47,816 nucleotides of DNA from Leyella lascolaii (GTDB lineage: Bacteria; Bacteroidota; Bacteroidia; Bacteroidales; Bacteroidaceae). Below are positions 40,778 to 47,816 of this stretch, in pieces (positions within the stretch are counted from its first letter, which is position 1; each line of letters opens with the position of its first letter). The notes beneath the pieces are model-generated. The model was not told the DNA's origin. It saw only the letters and a program-made list of their open reading frames with translations, and searched no databases. The stretch covers positions 324,679 through 372,494 of the forward strand of contig NZ_LT556038.1 in the NCBI RefSeq assembly GCF_900079775.1. Reading direction: 5' to 3'. A program made the position numbers and the translations under genes.

Positions 40778-41434
40778 CTACTTTCTGCTTCTGAACTTCA
40801 GGTTTTCAGTATATTTGAGTTTTGCGCTGTCCGTGGCGGAAGCGGCTTTCCTCTGCGTTGTCCACGGCTGTGACGGCTTTGCCAATGTAGTGCGCACGCA
40901 GTCGAAGAAGATGAGCTCATCGTTGTTGACACCCTCCATGACACCGTTGAAATAATCGTCTGTAAGACTGAATCCGGACGTCTGACTGTTGCCGCGGGAA
41001 TCAAGCACGAACGTATATCCGCTGTCGTCATATCTTATATGTATATCCCCGGAACGCGGATCAATATACCATGAGAACCTCAACTCCTGACTCTCGTCGC
41101 CGACAGTGTCTATCTCACGTCCCCGTCCGTTAAGAGAGCGGCTGTTATACTGGTCGAACTCAAAATAAACATACATGTCCACATACACGCGATGCCCCGT
41201 ATTGTCAGTATATTCGTTCCTCATCGTGCCCTCCCAATGGCCTCTCAGAGTGTTTGCTATGAGCCTCAGCTCATCCGTACCATAATCGAACGCGTCGTCA
41301 TACCAGTTGTAGTCATAATACCAATCACCGTAATAATCGTAATAATCCCAGTCCCATGGATCATCACAACTCGTGAAAGAGAACGGCAGGACTCCGAAAA
41401 CGATAGCTGTCCAAAGTAATTTCAAGTGTTTCAT
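40778..41434 (-). CDS. Lipoprotein of unknown function, Tyr/Asp/Trp-rich N-terminus
   Basis: A 218-aa lipoprotein with lipobox SFTSC (Cys near residue 23), followed by DDPWDWDYYDYYGDWYYDYN, an unusually dense run of Asp, Tyr and Trp. The rest is beta-rich: LRGHWEGTMRNEYTDNTGHR has a G-W pair like lipocalin-type barrels, then VDMYVYFEFDQYNSRSLNGR and GDIHIRYDDSGYTFVLDS. A calycin-like barrel is a reasonable guess only. The ATG at 41434 starts the signal peptide; an upstream ATG at 41455 would add seven polar residues. Confidence 0.75.
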   Translation of the reverse strand: MKHLKLLWTAIVFGVLPFSFTSCDDPWDWDYYDYYGDWYYDYNWYDDAFDYGTDELRLIANTLRGHWEGTMRNEYTDNTGHRVYVDMYVYFEFDQYNSRSLNGRGREIDTVGDESQELRFSWYIDPRSGDIHIRYDDSGYTFVLDSRGNSQTSGFSLTDDYFNGVMEGVNNDELIFFDCVRTTLAKPSQPWTTQRKAASATDSAKLKYTENLKFRSRK

Positions 41435-41608
41435 ATCCGTATATTTTTTATTCATTATATTCTATTGGCAAAGTTACCGAAATAAACATTATTACGCAAA
41501 GGTATATTTCATATTTTAAGATAGGAAATTCCCTATGCTTCATATAGAATTTCCTACCATTTAGATTAATTTATGCCAAAAGCTTCATTCATACTCATTT
41601 AAATTACT

Positions 41609-41616
41609 TATCTTTG
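41609..41616 (+). promoter_or_regulatory. Putative -7 box TATCTTTG for gpx-trxB
   Basis: TATCTTTG lies 29 nt before the glutathione peroxidase ATG; no clear -33 box. Confidence 0.6.
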
Positions 41617-41645
41617 TCTCCACAACATTAAAAAAATAAAAAAAG

Positions 41646-42194
41646 ATGAAAACCGTTTACGATTTCACAGTTAAAGACAGAAAAGGTAAAGACGTGTCAC
41701 TTAAAGAGTACGCCAACGAAGTGCTGCTCATTGTAAACACCGCAACCAAATGCGGCTTCACACCACAATACGAAGAGCTTGAGAAACTATATGAGAAATA
41801 CCATTCAAAAGGTTTCGAGATACTCGATTTCCCGTGCAACCAGTTCGGCCAGCAGGCACCCGGCACAGACGAATCGATACACAACTTCTGCAAGCTCACA
41901 TACGGAACAGAGTTCCCGAGGTTCAAGAAGCTGAAGGTAAACGGCGAAGACGCCGACCCGCTCTACAAGTTCCTGCAAGAGCAGAAAGGCTTTGCCGGAT
42001 GGGACGAGAGCCATCCCCTCACTCCCGTTCTCGAGAAAATGCTGTCTGAAGCCGACCCCGACTACAAGCAGAAAGCCGACATCAAATGGAATTTCACCAA
42101 ATTCCTCATCAACAAGAAAGGCATGGTCGTGGCACGTTTCGAGCCTACAGAAAGCATAGAAAACATATCAAAACAAATAGAAGAACTTCTTTAG
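41646..42194 (+). CDS. Glutathione peroxidase family (thiol peroxidase)
   Basis: A 182-aa cytoplasmic peroxidase. The catalytic tetrad is visible: Cys in NTATKCGFTPQYEELEKLY, Gln in FPCNQFGQQAPGTD, and Trp-Asn in DIKWNFTKFLINKKG. It uses Cys, not Sec. Bacteria of this group lack abundant glutathione, so thioredoxin is the likely reductant, which fits the thioredoxin reductase gene 4 nt downstream. The two should form an operon for peroxide defence. The second Cys in FPC could be the resolving Cys. Confidence 0.95.
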   Translation: MKTVYDFTVKDRKGKDVSLKEYANEVLLIVNTATKCGFTPQYEELEKLYEKYHSKGFEILDFPCNQFGQQAPGTDESIHNFCKLTYGTEFPRFKKLKVNGEDADPLYKFLQEQKGFAGWDESHPLTPVLEKMLSEADPDYKQKADIKWNFTKFLINKKGMVVARFEPTESIENISKQIEELL

Positions 42195-42198
42195 GATA

Positions 42199-43146
42199 AT
42201 GGCAAACAGAGAACACACACGCTGTCTCATCATCGGCAGCGGTCCGGCAGGATACACCGGAGCCATCTACGCCGGACGTGCCAACCTGCACCCGATGGTG
42301 TACTGCGGTCTGCAGAGTGGAGGACAGCTCACGCAGACCACCATGGTCGACAACTTTCCCGGTTATCCGCAGGGCGTCGACGGCAACCAAATGATGCAGG
42401 ACCTACGCAGTCAGGCAGAACGTTTCGACGCGGACGTGCGCGACGGAATAATCGTCAAGGCTGACTTCTCCAAAGCTCCTTACCTGCTTACAACCGACCG
42501 CGGTGACGAGATTGAGGCAGACACGGTGATTATCGCCACCGGAGCAAGCGCGAAATACCTCGGTCTTGACGACGAGAAAAAATACAACGGACTGGGCGTG
42601 AGCGCATGTGCCACATGCGACGGATTCTTCTATCGCAAGAAGACAGTGGCTGTAGTGGGAGGCGGCGACACTGCCTGCGAGGAGGCTGACTATCTCTCCC
42701 ACTTGTGCAACAAGGTGTATATGATTGTGCGCAAACCGTATCTCCGCGCTTCCGAAGCGATGAAACGCCGCGTGGAGAACAACGCCAAGATTGAGATACT
42801 CTATGAGCACAACACCGTAGGACTTTACGGTGAGGGCGGTGTGGAAGGCGCTCACGTGGTGAAACGCAAAGGCGAACCCGACGAGCAGCGGTACGACCTG
42901 CCCATTGACGGATTCTTCCTCGCCATAGGACACAAGCCCAACACCGACGTGTTCCGTGAATGGCTCGACCTCGACGAAGCCGGATACATACAGACCGTCA
43001 ACGGCACTCCGCGCACAAAAATACCCGGAGTGTTCGCCGCAGGCGACTGTGCAGACTCCGTGTACCGGCAAGCCATCGTTGCCGCAGGTAGCGGATGCAT
43101 GGCTGCACTCGAGGCTGAACGCTATCTGTCTGCTGAAGGCAAGTGA
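42199..43146 (+). CDS. trxB: Thioredoxin-disulfide reductase
   Basis: A 315-aa flavoenzyme. FAD site: IIGSGPAGYTGAIYAGRANL. The redox motif is CATCDGFFYRKKTVAVVGGG, containing the CxxC; the NADPH site follows in GGGDTACEEADYLS. IAIGHKPNT-type sequence (FFLAIGHKPNTDVF) and the C-terminal FAD loop GVFAAGDCADSVYRQAIVAA complete the family pattern. It lies 4 nt after the peroxidase gene. Confidence 0.96.
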   Translation: MANREHTRCLIIGSGPAGYTGAIYAGRANLHPMVYCGLQSGGQLTQTTMVDNFPGYPQGVDGNQMMQDLRSQAERFDADVRDGIIVKADFSKAPYLLTTDRGDEIEADTVIIATGASAKYLGLDDEKKYNGLGVSACATCDGFFYRKKTVAVVGGGDTACEEADYLSHLCNKVYMIVRKPYLRASEAMKRRVENNAKIEILYEHNTVGLYGEGGVEGAHVVKRKGEPDEQRYDLPIDGFFLAIGHKPNTDVFREWLDLDEAGYIQTVNGTPRTKIPGVFAAGDCADSVYRQAIVAAGSGCMAALEAERYLSAEGK

Positions 43147-43237
43147 GCCGCAGACACTTACGCACGCCTCCGAGGCAGTATTCATGAACGACAGAGCCGT
43201 ACGGTCAAGACTCGTATAATAATAAAACATAAACCTG

Positions 43238-43274
43238 AAAAAGCCATGCCCGCGCGTCGGACATGGCTTTTTTT
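43238..43274. terminator. Bidirectional terminator after trxB
   Basis: AAAAAGCCATG (43238-43248) pairs with CATGGCTTTTT (43262-43272), with an inner CCG/CGG, followed by T. It can serve both trxB and the convergent symporter gene. Confidence 0.88.
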
Positions 43275-43350
43275 ATATCCCATAAAAACCTTTTTCCGTA
43301 AATAAAATCATCACCGGCAGTCACACAACGGTCCGCTACGCAAGTTCACG

Positions 43351-44802
43351 TCACATCTCCGCCCTGCTCCGGCTGCCTCTGCCTGCATGTCTCTTGCCCG
43401 TCATCCACAGTCCGGCAAAAGTAAGCAGACCGTTGAGCATAAGCAACTCATAACCGAAGACATAACCAGTCAGCTGTTTCGAAAGACTGTCCGCCACGAA
43501 GCAAACCAACGGTGACGCGACCGCTATCACAGGCACCATGCGTCCGGAGACACCGCGCCGCGTCAGCAGTCCATAGGCGAAAAGTCCCAGCAGCGGACCG
43601 TATGTGTAAGAGCAAAGCACATATATGGCGTCGATGACACTTGTGCTGTTGAGCGAGTGGAACAGAAGTATGAACACGACAAACGCCACCGACATGCCGA
43701 GATGCACCTTACGGCGCAACTGTTCGTCGTCCGGACGCGACCATATGTCCACACAGCAGCTTGTGGTGAGAGCCGTCAGAGCAGAGTCGGCGCTCGAGAA
43801 CGACGACGCCACCACGCCCACCGTGAACAGCACAACCACTGTCATGCCCATCCGTCCGGTAGCCGCGAACATCGGCAACAGTTCGTCGCCCGCCGCAGGC
43901 AACGCCACACCCTCCTTCGAGGCAAGCGCGACGAGCAGCACACCGAGCGAAAGAAACAGCAGATTGGCAGGCACGAAGGCGAACCCGTAAGTACACATGT
44001 CCTTCTGAGCCTCACGCAGCGACTTGCACGTAAGGTTCTTCTGCATCATGTCCTGGTCAAGTCCTGTCATCACGATGACGATGAATATGCCGCTGAGAAA
44101 CTGCTTCCAGAAATTCTGTCTGGTCATCCAGTCGTCGAAAACGAACACCCGGCTGCGGCTGTCAGACGCCACCAAGTCAGCCGCCTCACCCATAGTCATG
44201 CCGAGATGCCGCGCCACATTATATATAATAAGTATCAGCGCGGCAAACATGCAAAGCGTCTGGAACGTGTCTGTCCACACCAGTGTCCTTATGCCTCCGC
44301 GCCGCGTGTACAGCCATATCAGCCCTACCATCGCCACGACAGTAAAGGCGAACGGCACGCCGAAAGCGTCGAGCACGAACCGTTGCAGTATGGCGCACAC
44401 CACATAGAAGCGCACCGCCGAGCCCGTAAGTTTTGAGAGGATGAAGAAAGACGCACCCGTCCTGTATGCGGAACGTCCCAACCGGTAGTCAAGATAGGTG
44501 TATATGGAGGTGAGCCTGAGCCTGTAATACACAGGCAACAGCACGAACGCCACCGCGAAATAGCCAAGGATGAAACCCAGACACGTCTGTATATAGCTCA
44601 TGTCGGCAGTGAGCACCATGCCGGGAACGCTTACGAACGTGACGCCCGATATCGACGCGCCCACCATACCGAACGCCACTACATACCACGGCGACCGTCT
44701 GTTGCCATTGAAAAACGTCCTGTTGTCGGCTTTGCCGCCCGTCACATGGCTTATGAGCAGCAGAACCAGAAAATATGCGAATAAAGTATACAATATTATC
44801 AT
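43351..44802 (-). CDS. Sodium:solute symporter (SSS family)
   Basis: A 483-aa inner-membrane transporter with about 13 hydrophobic segments. Family features include GASISGVTFVSVPGMVLTAD near segment 2, LRLTSIYTYLDYRLGRSAYR, SKLTGSAVRFYVVCAILQRF, TRRGGIRTLVWTDTFQTLCM, GLDQDMMQKNLTCKSLREAQ and SSFSSADSALTALTTSCCVD. The substrate cannot be told. It is divergent from the TrpB2-type gene. Confidence 0.92.
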   Translation of the reverse strand: MIILYTLFAYFLVLLLISHVTGGKADNRTFFNGNRRSPWYVVAFGMVGASISGVTFVSVPGMVLTADMSYIQTCLGFILGYFAVAFVLLPVYYRLRLTSIYTYLDYRLGRSAYRTGASFFILSKLTGSAVRFYVVCAILQRFVLDAFGVPFAFTVVAMVGLIWLYTRRGGIRTLVWTDTFQTLCMFAALILIIYNVARHLGMTMGEAADLVASDSRSRVFVFDDWMTRQNFWKQFLSGIFIVIVMTGLDQDMMQKNLTCKSLREAQKDMCTYGFAFVPANLLFLSLGVLLVALASKEGVALPAAGDELLPMFAATGRMGMTVVVLFTVGVVASSFSSADSALTALTTSCCVDIWSRPDDEQLRRKVHLGMSVAFVVFILLFHSLNSTSVIDAIYVLCSYTYGPLLGLFAYGLLTRRGVSGRMVPVIAVASPLVCFVADSLSKQLTGYVFGYELLMLNGLLTFAGLWMTGKRHAGRGSRSRAEM

Positions 44803-44862
44803 AACTGTTCACAAAGTTAACTATTTTATTATCAATTTGTCGTTTAGTATGAATAAAATCAT

Positions 44863-44870
44863 TACATTTG
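44863..44870 (+). promoter_or_regulatory. Putative -7 box TACATTTG for the TrpB2-type gene
   Basis: TACATTTG lies 29 nt before the ATG at 44900. TTTG at 44836-44839 is 23 nt upstream, a little far for a -33 box. Confidence 0.55.
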
Positions 44871-44899
44871 CAATTACATTCACCAAAAAAAGTAAGAGA

Positions 44900-46264
44900 A
44901 TGAACAAGCAGAAACGTTTTCTATTACAAGAATCGGAGATTCCGACACAGTGGTACAACATTCAGGCAGACATGCCAAACAAGCCGATGCGACCGCTGAA
45001 CCCTGCGACGAAGCAGCCGCTCACGGCTGAGGACCTCGCGCACATATTCAGTCTGGAGTGCAGCAAACAGGAACTTGACACCGAGCATGCATGGATTGAC
45101 ATACCTGAAGAGGTGCTCGACATGTACAAGTACTACCGTTCCACTCCGCTCGTGCGCGCCTATGCGCTGGAGAAGGCACTCGACACTCCGGCACACATAT
45201 ACTTCAAGAACGAAAGCGTGAACCCTCTCGGCTCACACAAGATAAACTCCGCCCTGCCGCAGTGCTACTACTGCCGCAAGGAGGGAGTCACCAATGTCAC
45301 CACCGAGACGGGCGCCGGACAGTGGGGAGCGGCTCTGAGCTACGCCGCCAAGGTGTTCGGACTCGAGGCTGCCGTCTATCAGGTGAAGATTACACTCCAG
45401 CAGAAGCCCTACCGGGGAATACTCATGCGCACGTTCGGAGCCAACGTCACCGGCTCACCGTCCATGTCGACACGCGCCGGAAAGGACATCATCACACGCG
45501 ACCCGAACAACTCCGGCTCGCTCGGAACAGCCATATCCGAAGCCATAGAGCTTGCCACCACTACGCCCAACTGCAAGTATGCGCTCGGCTCGGTGCTCAA
45601 CCATGTGGCTCTCCATCAGACCATCATAGGTCTTGAGGCGGAGAAACAGATGGAGATGGCGGGCGAATATCCCGACATGGTGATAGCATGCTTCGGAGGC
45701 GGAAGCAACTTCGGAGGCATCGCCTTCCCATTCATGCGCCACACCATCCTCGAAGGACGCAAGACAGAATACATCGCAGCCGAACCTTCGAGCTGTCCCA
45801 AGCTCACGCGCGGAGAGTTCCGCTACGACTACGGCGACGAGGCTGGCTACACTCCGCTGCTGCCAATGTTCACACTCGGACACGACTTCAAGCCTGCCAA
45901 CATACACGCGGGCGGTCTGCGCTACCACGGTGCGGGCGTCATCATCTCGCAACTCATCAAGGACGGCATGATGCACGGTGTTGACATTCCGCAGCTCGAA
46001 TCGTTCAAGGCAGGGCTTCTCTTCTCGCGCACCGAGGGCATCGTGCCCGCACCGGAGAGCTGCCACGCCATTGCAGCCACCATACGCGAGGCTTACAAAT
46101 GCAAGGAAAGCGGCGAGCAGAAGGTGATACTCTTCAACCTCAGCGGACACGGACTCATCGACATGCCGTCCTACGACAGCTATCTCAACGGAGACCTTTC
46201 CGACTACAACATAAGCGACGAGGAGATAAGAAAATATCTGGCTGGAGTGCCGAAATTAGATTGA
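44900..46264 (+). CDS. TrpB2-type tryptophan synthase beta-like enzyme
   Basis: A 454-aa PLP enzyme. The PLP lysine is in NESVNPLGSHKINSALPQ. VTTETGAGQWGAALSYAAKV, the phosphate-binding CFGGGSNFGGIAFPF, and LSGHGLIDMPSYD at the C-terminus fit TrpB-like proteins. The length and the N-terminal extension (PTQWYNIQADMPNKP) mark the TrpB2 class. No trpA or other trp gene is beside it, so it may make tryptophan from free indole (known for TrpB2 enzymes; inferred here). The start is the ATG at 44900; an open frame extends 100 codons upstream across the divergent symporter start and is not coding. Confidence 0.93.
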   Translation: MNKQKRFLLQESEIPTQWYNIQADMPNKPMRPLNPATKQPLTAEDLAHIFSLECSKQELDTEHAWIDIPEEVLDMYKYYRSTPLVRAYALEKALDTPAHIYFKNESVNPLGSHKINSALPQCYYCRKEGVTNVTTETGAGQWGAALSYAAKVFGLEAAVYQVKITLQQKPYRGILMRTFGANVTGSPSMSTRAGKDIITRDPNNSGSLGTAISEAIELATTTPNCKYALGSVLNHVALHQTIIGLEAEKQMEMAGEYPDMVIACFGGGSNFGGIAFPFMRHTILEGRKTEYIAAEPSSCPKLTRGEFRYDYGDEAGYTPLLPMFTLGHDFKPANIHAGGLRYHGAGVIISQLIKDGMMHGVDIPQLESFKAGLLFSRTEGIVPAPESCHAIAATIREAYKCKESGEQKVILFNLSGHGLIDMPSYDSYLNGDLSDYNISDEEIRKYLAGVPKLD

Positions 46265-46340
46265 ACCCTGACCGGTAATCATACAGCCAAAGCCGGTTTT
46301 CCGAATGGTTGCCGGCTCTTCATTCACATGTCATAAAGCT

Positions 46341-46415
46341 GCCTTCATGTCCGTTTCCTGCTGTTCGAGGTGTGTCAATCCACATCTTCCACCGAACAGG
46401 AAACCGGCATGAAGG
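46341..46415. repeat. Long imperfect inverted repeat downstream of the TrpB2-type gene
   Basis: Arms of about 25 nt (46341-46367 and 46393-46415) share CCTTCATG, GTTTCC and TGTTCG with their complements, interrupted by single-base or two-base gaps. A shorter pair, AGCCGG / CCGGCT (46290-46316), lies closer to the stop and may end transcription. No T-tail follows the long repeat. Confidence 0.65.
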
Positions 46416-46457
46416 CTGTTGCGTTTCATTCGGATGAATCATTATGACCAGTTCTGA

Positions 46458-46660
46458 TTAAACCCGAATCGGTTATTAGACTTCCATTCTTATTTCGTGC
46501 TGCTGTCAGCCGGATTGTATTCTGCTTTATCGAAGATGTAGCGGGCTACATCGAGAAAAAGCAGGATACAAGATGACGGCAGCAGTGCGGAAAAAGGATG
46601 AAGAGCTGACAATAAACATTAAATGTTATAATCGGCGTTCTAATGACCGATTCGGGTTAA
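46458..46660. mobile_element. MITE-like element, copy 4 (best preserved)
   Basis: A 203-bp element with terminal inverted repeats: left TTAAACCCGAATCGGTTATT (from 46458) and right AATGACCGATTCGGGTTAA (to 46660), matching over about 20 bp with few differences and with TTAA at both tips. The interior carries an 8-bp hairpin GATGTAGC-GG-GCTACATC near 46534-46551. No coding content is seen. It ends 4 nt before the stop codon of the next gene. Confidence 0.8.
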
Positions 46661-46664
46661 ACGC

Positions 46665-47600
46665 CTAATCAACGCTTGTCCCGTTGTCGTCCCGACAGCG
46701 ATTGTCGCGGTGCGTGTGCTGTGCCGCCCGCCTCAGCTCTTCCCTCACATCATCCATCGGACGGAACGGGACGACAACCTCCATATCAGTGTTTATGATG
46801 CAATAGACGTTCTCCTCCCCGTTGTCGTCCGCCCCGAATCCGCCGTCATCGGAAAAATACCGTCCGTCGGGATATATCGTCCACGACAGCGCGCACAGAC
46901 CGTCCTCAAAGCCGCAGTACAGTCCGAACCTGTATCTTGCGTGCTTTTCGTCCGCACACCAGCAATGCTCAAACCGCCGGTGTATGCTCTCAAGGTCTAT
47001 CTCACTGTCGTCCATAAGCACCTGTCCGTTCTCCGACACAAACTCACGCCTCTTCCCCGTTGTCCTGTTTATTAACGTAAACGATTTTCCGGAAGTCATC
47101 ACGGCAATCCCGCAACCTATGTCACGCCCTTCGCCACCGTCTGCGGCATGCGCCGTGGCGGACGGCGGTGTCGTCCTGTCAATCGTTTTTTCCACACCGC
47201 CAGCCGCATGTCCGTCAGTCTGTTCCACGTCAGTCTCCTTCCGGCACGCCTCTTCCCTCACATCGCTTTCGTCACTCCTCCTGTTCTCCTTCATTGCCTC
47301 AGTCGCGGCATCATCAAGCCTCTCCAGCCACGCCACCACCAACGGCGAGTCCATCGGATAGAGTTTCGGAGTGTACGCCGTAGTCTCTTCGCTCACTCCA
47401 TAGACCGTAACCTCACCTGTCCTGACGTCCCTTGCCTTCCATGTGTAATATCTGTAACCGTCAGACCGCACACTCACGTCAGGCTCGGAAAGTGCCTCCA
47501 TGACGCACATACCCAGAAAAGGACACCCGGCGATTGCCATCTCCGCAAACCGCGCGCCCTCATATATGTCCACCGTTCCCGTTCTTGTCCTTACCTCCAT
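46665..47600 (-). CDS. Unrecognised protein, 311 aa
   Basis: No family is recognised and there is no signal peptide. The N-terminal part (1-95: TGTVDIYEGARFAEMAIAGC, GYRYYTWKARDVRTGEVTVY, LVVAWLERLDDAATEAM) looks like a compact mixed domain. Residues about 100-165 are a polar, low-complexity linker rich in Glu, Asp and Arg. The C-terminal domain (about 170-300) contains SFTLINRTTGKRREFVSENG, HRRFEHCWCADEKHARYRFG, LSWTIYPDGRYFSDDGGFGA and VYCIINTDMEVVVPFRPMDD. I chose the ATG at 47600 because AAGGA stands 8 nt upstream; a GTG at 47633 would add 11 residues. A repeat-borne promoter is at 47762-47792. Confidence 0.65.
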   Translation of the reverse strand: MEVRTRTGTVDIYEGARFAEMAIAGCPFLGMCVMEALSEPDVSVRSDGYRYYTWKARDVRTGEVTVYGVSEETTAYTPKLYPMDSPLVVAWLERLDDAATEAMKENRRSDESDVREEACRKETDVEQTDGHAAGGVEKTIDRTTPPSATAHAADGGEGRDIGCGIAVMTSGKSFTLINRTTGKRREFVSENGQVLMDDSEIDLESIHRRFEHCWCADEKHARYRFGLYCGFEDGLCALSWTIYPDGRYFSDDGGFGADDNGEENVYCIINTDMEVVVPFRPMDDVREELRRAAQHTHRDNRCRDDNGTSVD

Positions 47601-47739
47601 ATCATATCCTTGTTTTCTTAACGTTTTTCTCACACAAAAATCATCATATTACGGCTCATCCAAACGTCCGTCATCAATATAGTGAAAGACCATAACAGCG
47701 ACAAAGCGGAAAGGCTATGACTTTCTCACTTTGGCATTG

Positions 47740-47816
47740 CCGAGTCACATCCTATTTTTGACAAAAATAGCGAAAGGCGAGTGCAGCGACAAGACGGGAA
47801 AACTTTGTTTTACCGG
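47740..47816. repeat. Two-hairpin repeat, C-type (cut by window edge)
   Basis: Hairpin 1 is CTATTTTT-GAC-AAAAATAG (47752-47770), again a compensated version of TTATCTT / AAGATAA. It is followed by GCGAGTGCAGCGACAAGACG and the stem GGGAAAAC-TTT-GTTTTACC, as in the copy at 9988. The right edge is cut off by the window. Confidence 0.82.
47762..47792 (-). promoter_or_regulatory. Repeat-borne promoter for the gene at 46665-47600
   Basis: On the minus strand TTG (47790-47792), a 20-nt spacer and TATTTTTG (47762-47769) match the consensus. The -7 box lies in hairpin 1 of the repeat. The leader would be about 155 nt. Confidence 0.55.

Noticed and set aside
44600..44899. N-terminal extension of the TrpB2-type frame
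   Set aside because: It overlaps the divergent symporter start and the promoter region; the protein family begins at the ATG at 44900.

Overview
The window looks like chromosome of a Bacteroidales bacterium, most likely a member of the Prevotellaceae or a close relative (inference). The reasons are a SusC/SusD outer-membrane pair, many lipoproteins with Bacteroidetes-type signal sequences, a tmRNA whose tag reads GENNYALAA, and promoters of the Bacteroidetes type (TTTG, about 20 nt, TAnnTTTG) with little use of Shine-Dalgarno sites.

Layout. 162-3175 is a housekeeping run: a sigma-54 type activator, an LptE-like lipoprotein, a TPR protein and SecG, followed by tRNA-His. 3911-8753 is a SusC/SusD pair with no enzyme beside it. 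8754-11420 is a repeat-rich stretch with one acetyltransferase and the tmRNA gene ssrA on the minus strand. 12051-24481 is an exopolysaccharide locus: initiating sugar transferase, Wza-like exporter, Wzz-like co-polymerase, EpsG/Wzy-like polymerase, Wzx-like flippase, acyltransferase, three GT2 glycosyltransferases, a UDP-sugar epimerase on the opposite strand and a WecA-like phosphosugar transferase. A Wzi-like barrel and a lipocalin-like lipoprotein follow at 25117-27177.

27430-31211 holds a secreted Gly/Ser/Arg-rich protein, a histidine phosphatase, a DUF308-type membrane protein and uridine kinase. 31287-40587 contains two secreted nucleases, a uracil-DNA-glycosylase-family protein, a TonB-dependent receptor, a DUF5689-type (OB-fold-like) lipoprotein and a multi-domain surface lipoprotein, with rpmE2 embedded. 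I read this tentatively as an extracellular nucleic-acid capture locus. 40778-47600 has a lipoprotein, glutathione peroxidase, thioredoxin reductase, a sodium:solute symporter, a TrpB2-type enzyme and an unrecognised protein.

The most unusual content is between genes. (1) A family of two-hairpin repeats occurs as a 66-bp tandem array (29163-29631), a second array (9988-10309) and single copies near 1, 3743, 23069, 29693 and 47740. Both stems change by compensating substitutions between copies, and in many copies one stem contains a TAnnTTTG promoter box that faces the neighbouring gene. (2) A MITE-like element of about 200 bp with terminal inverted repeats and TTAA ends is present in at least four copies. 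(3) Clusters of a short repeat of the type GAAGAGGCTCTTCCG fill three long intergenic gaps. (4) Hairpins span the -33/-7 region of the tRNA-His and rpmE2 promoters. All assignments come from reading the sequence and from memory of the families. No database search was run.
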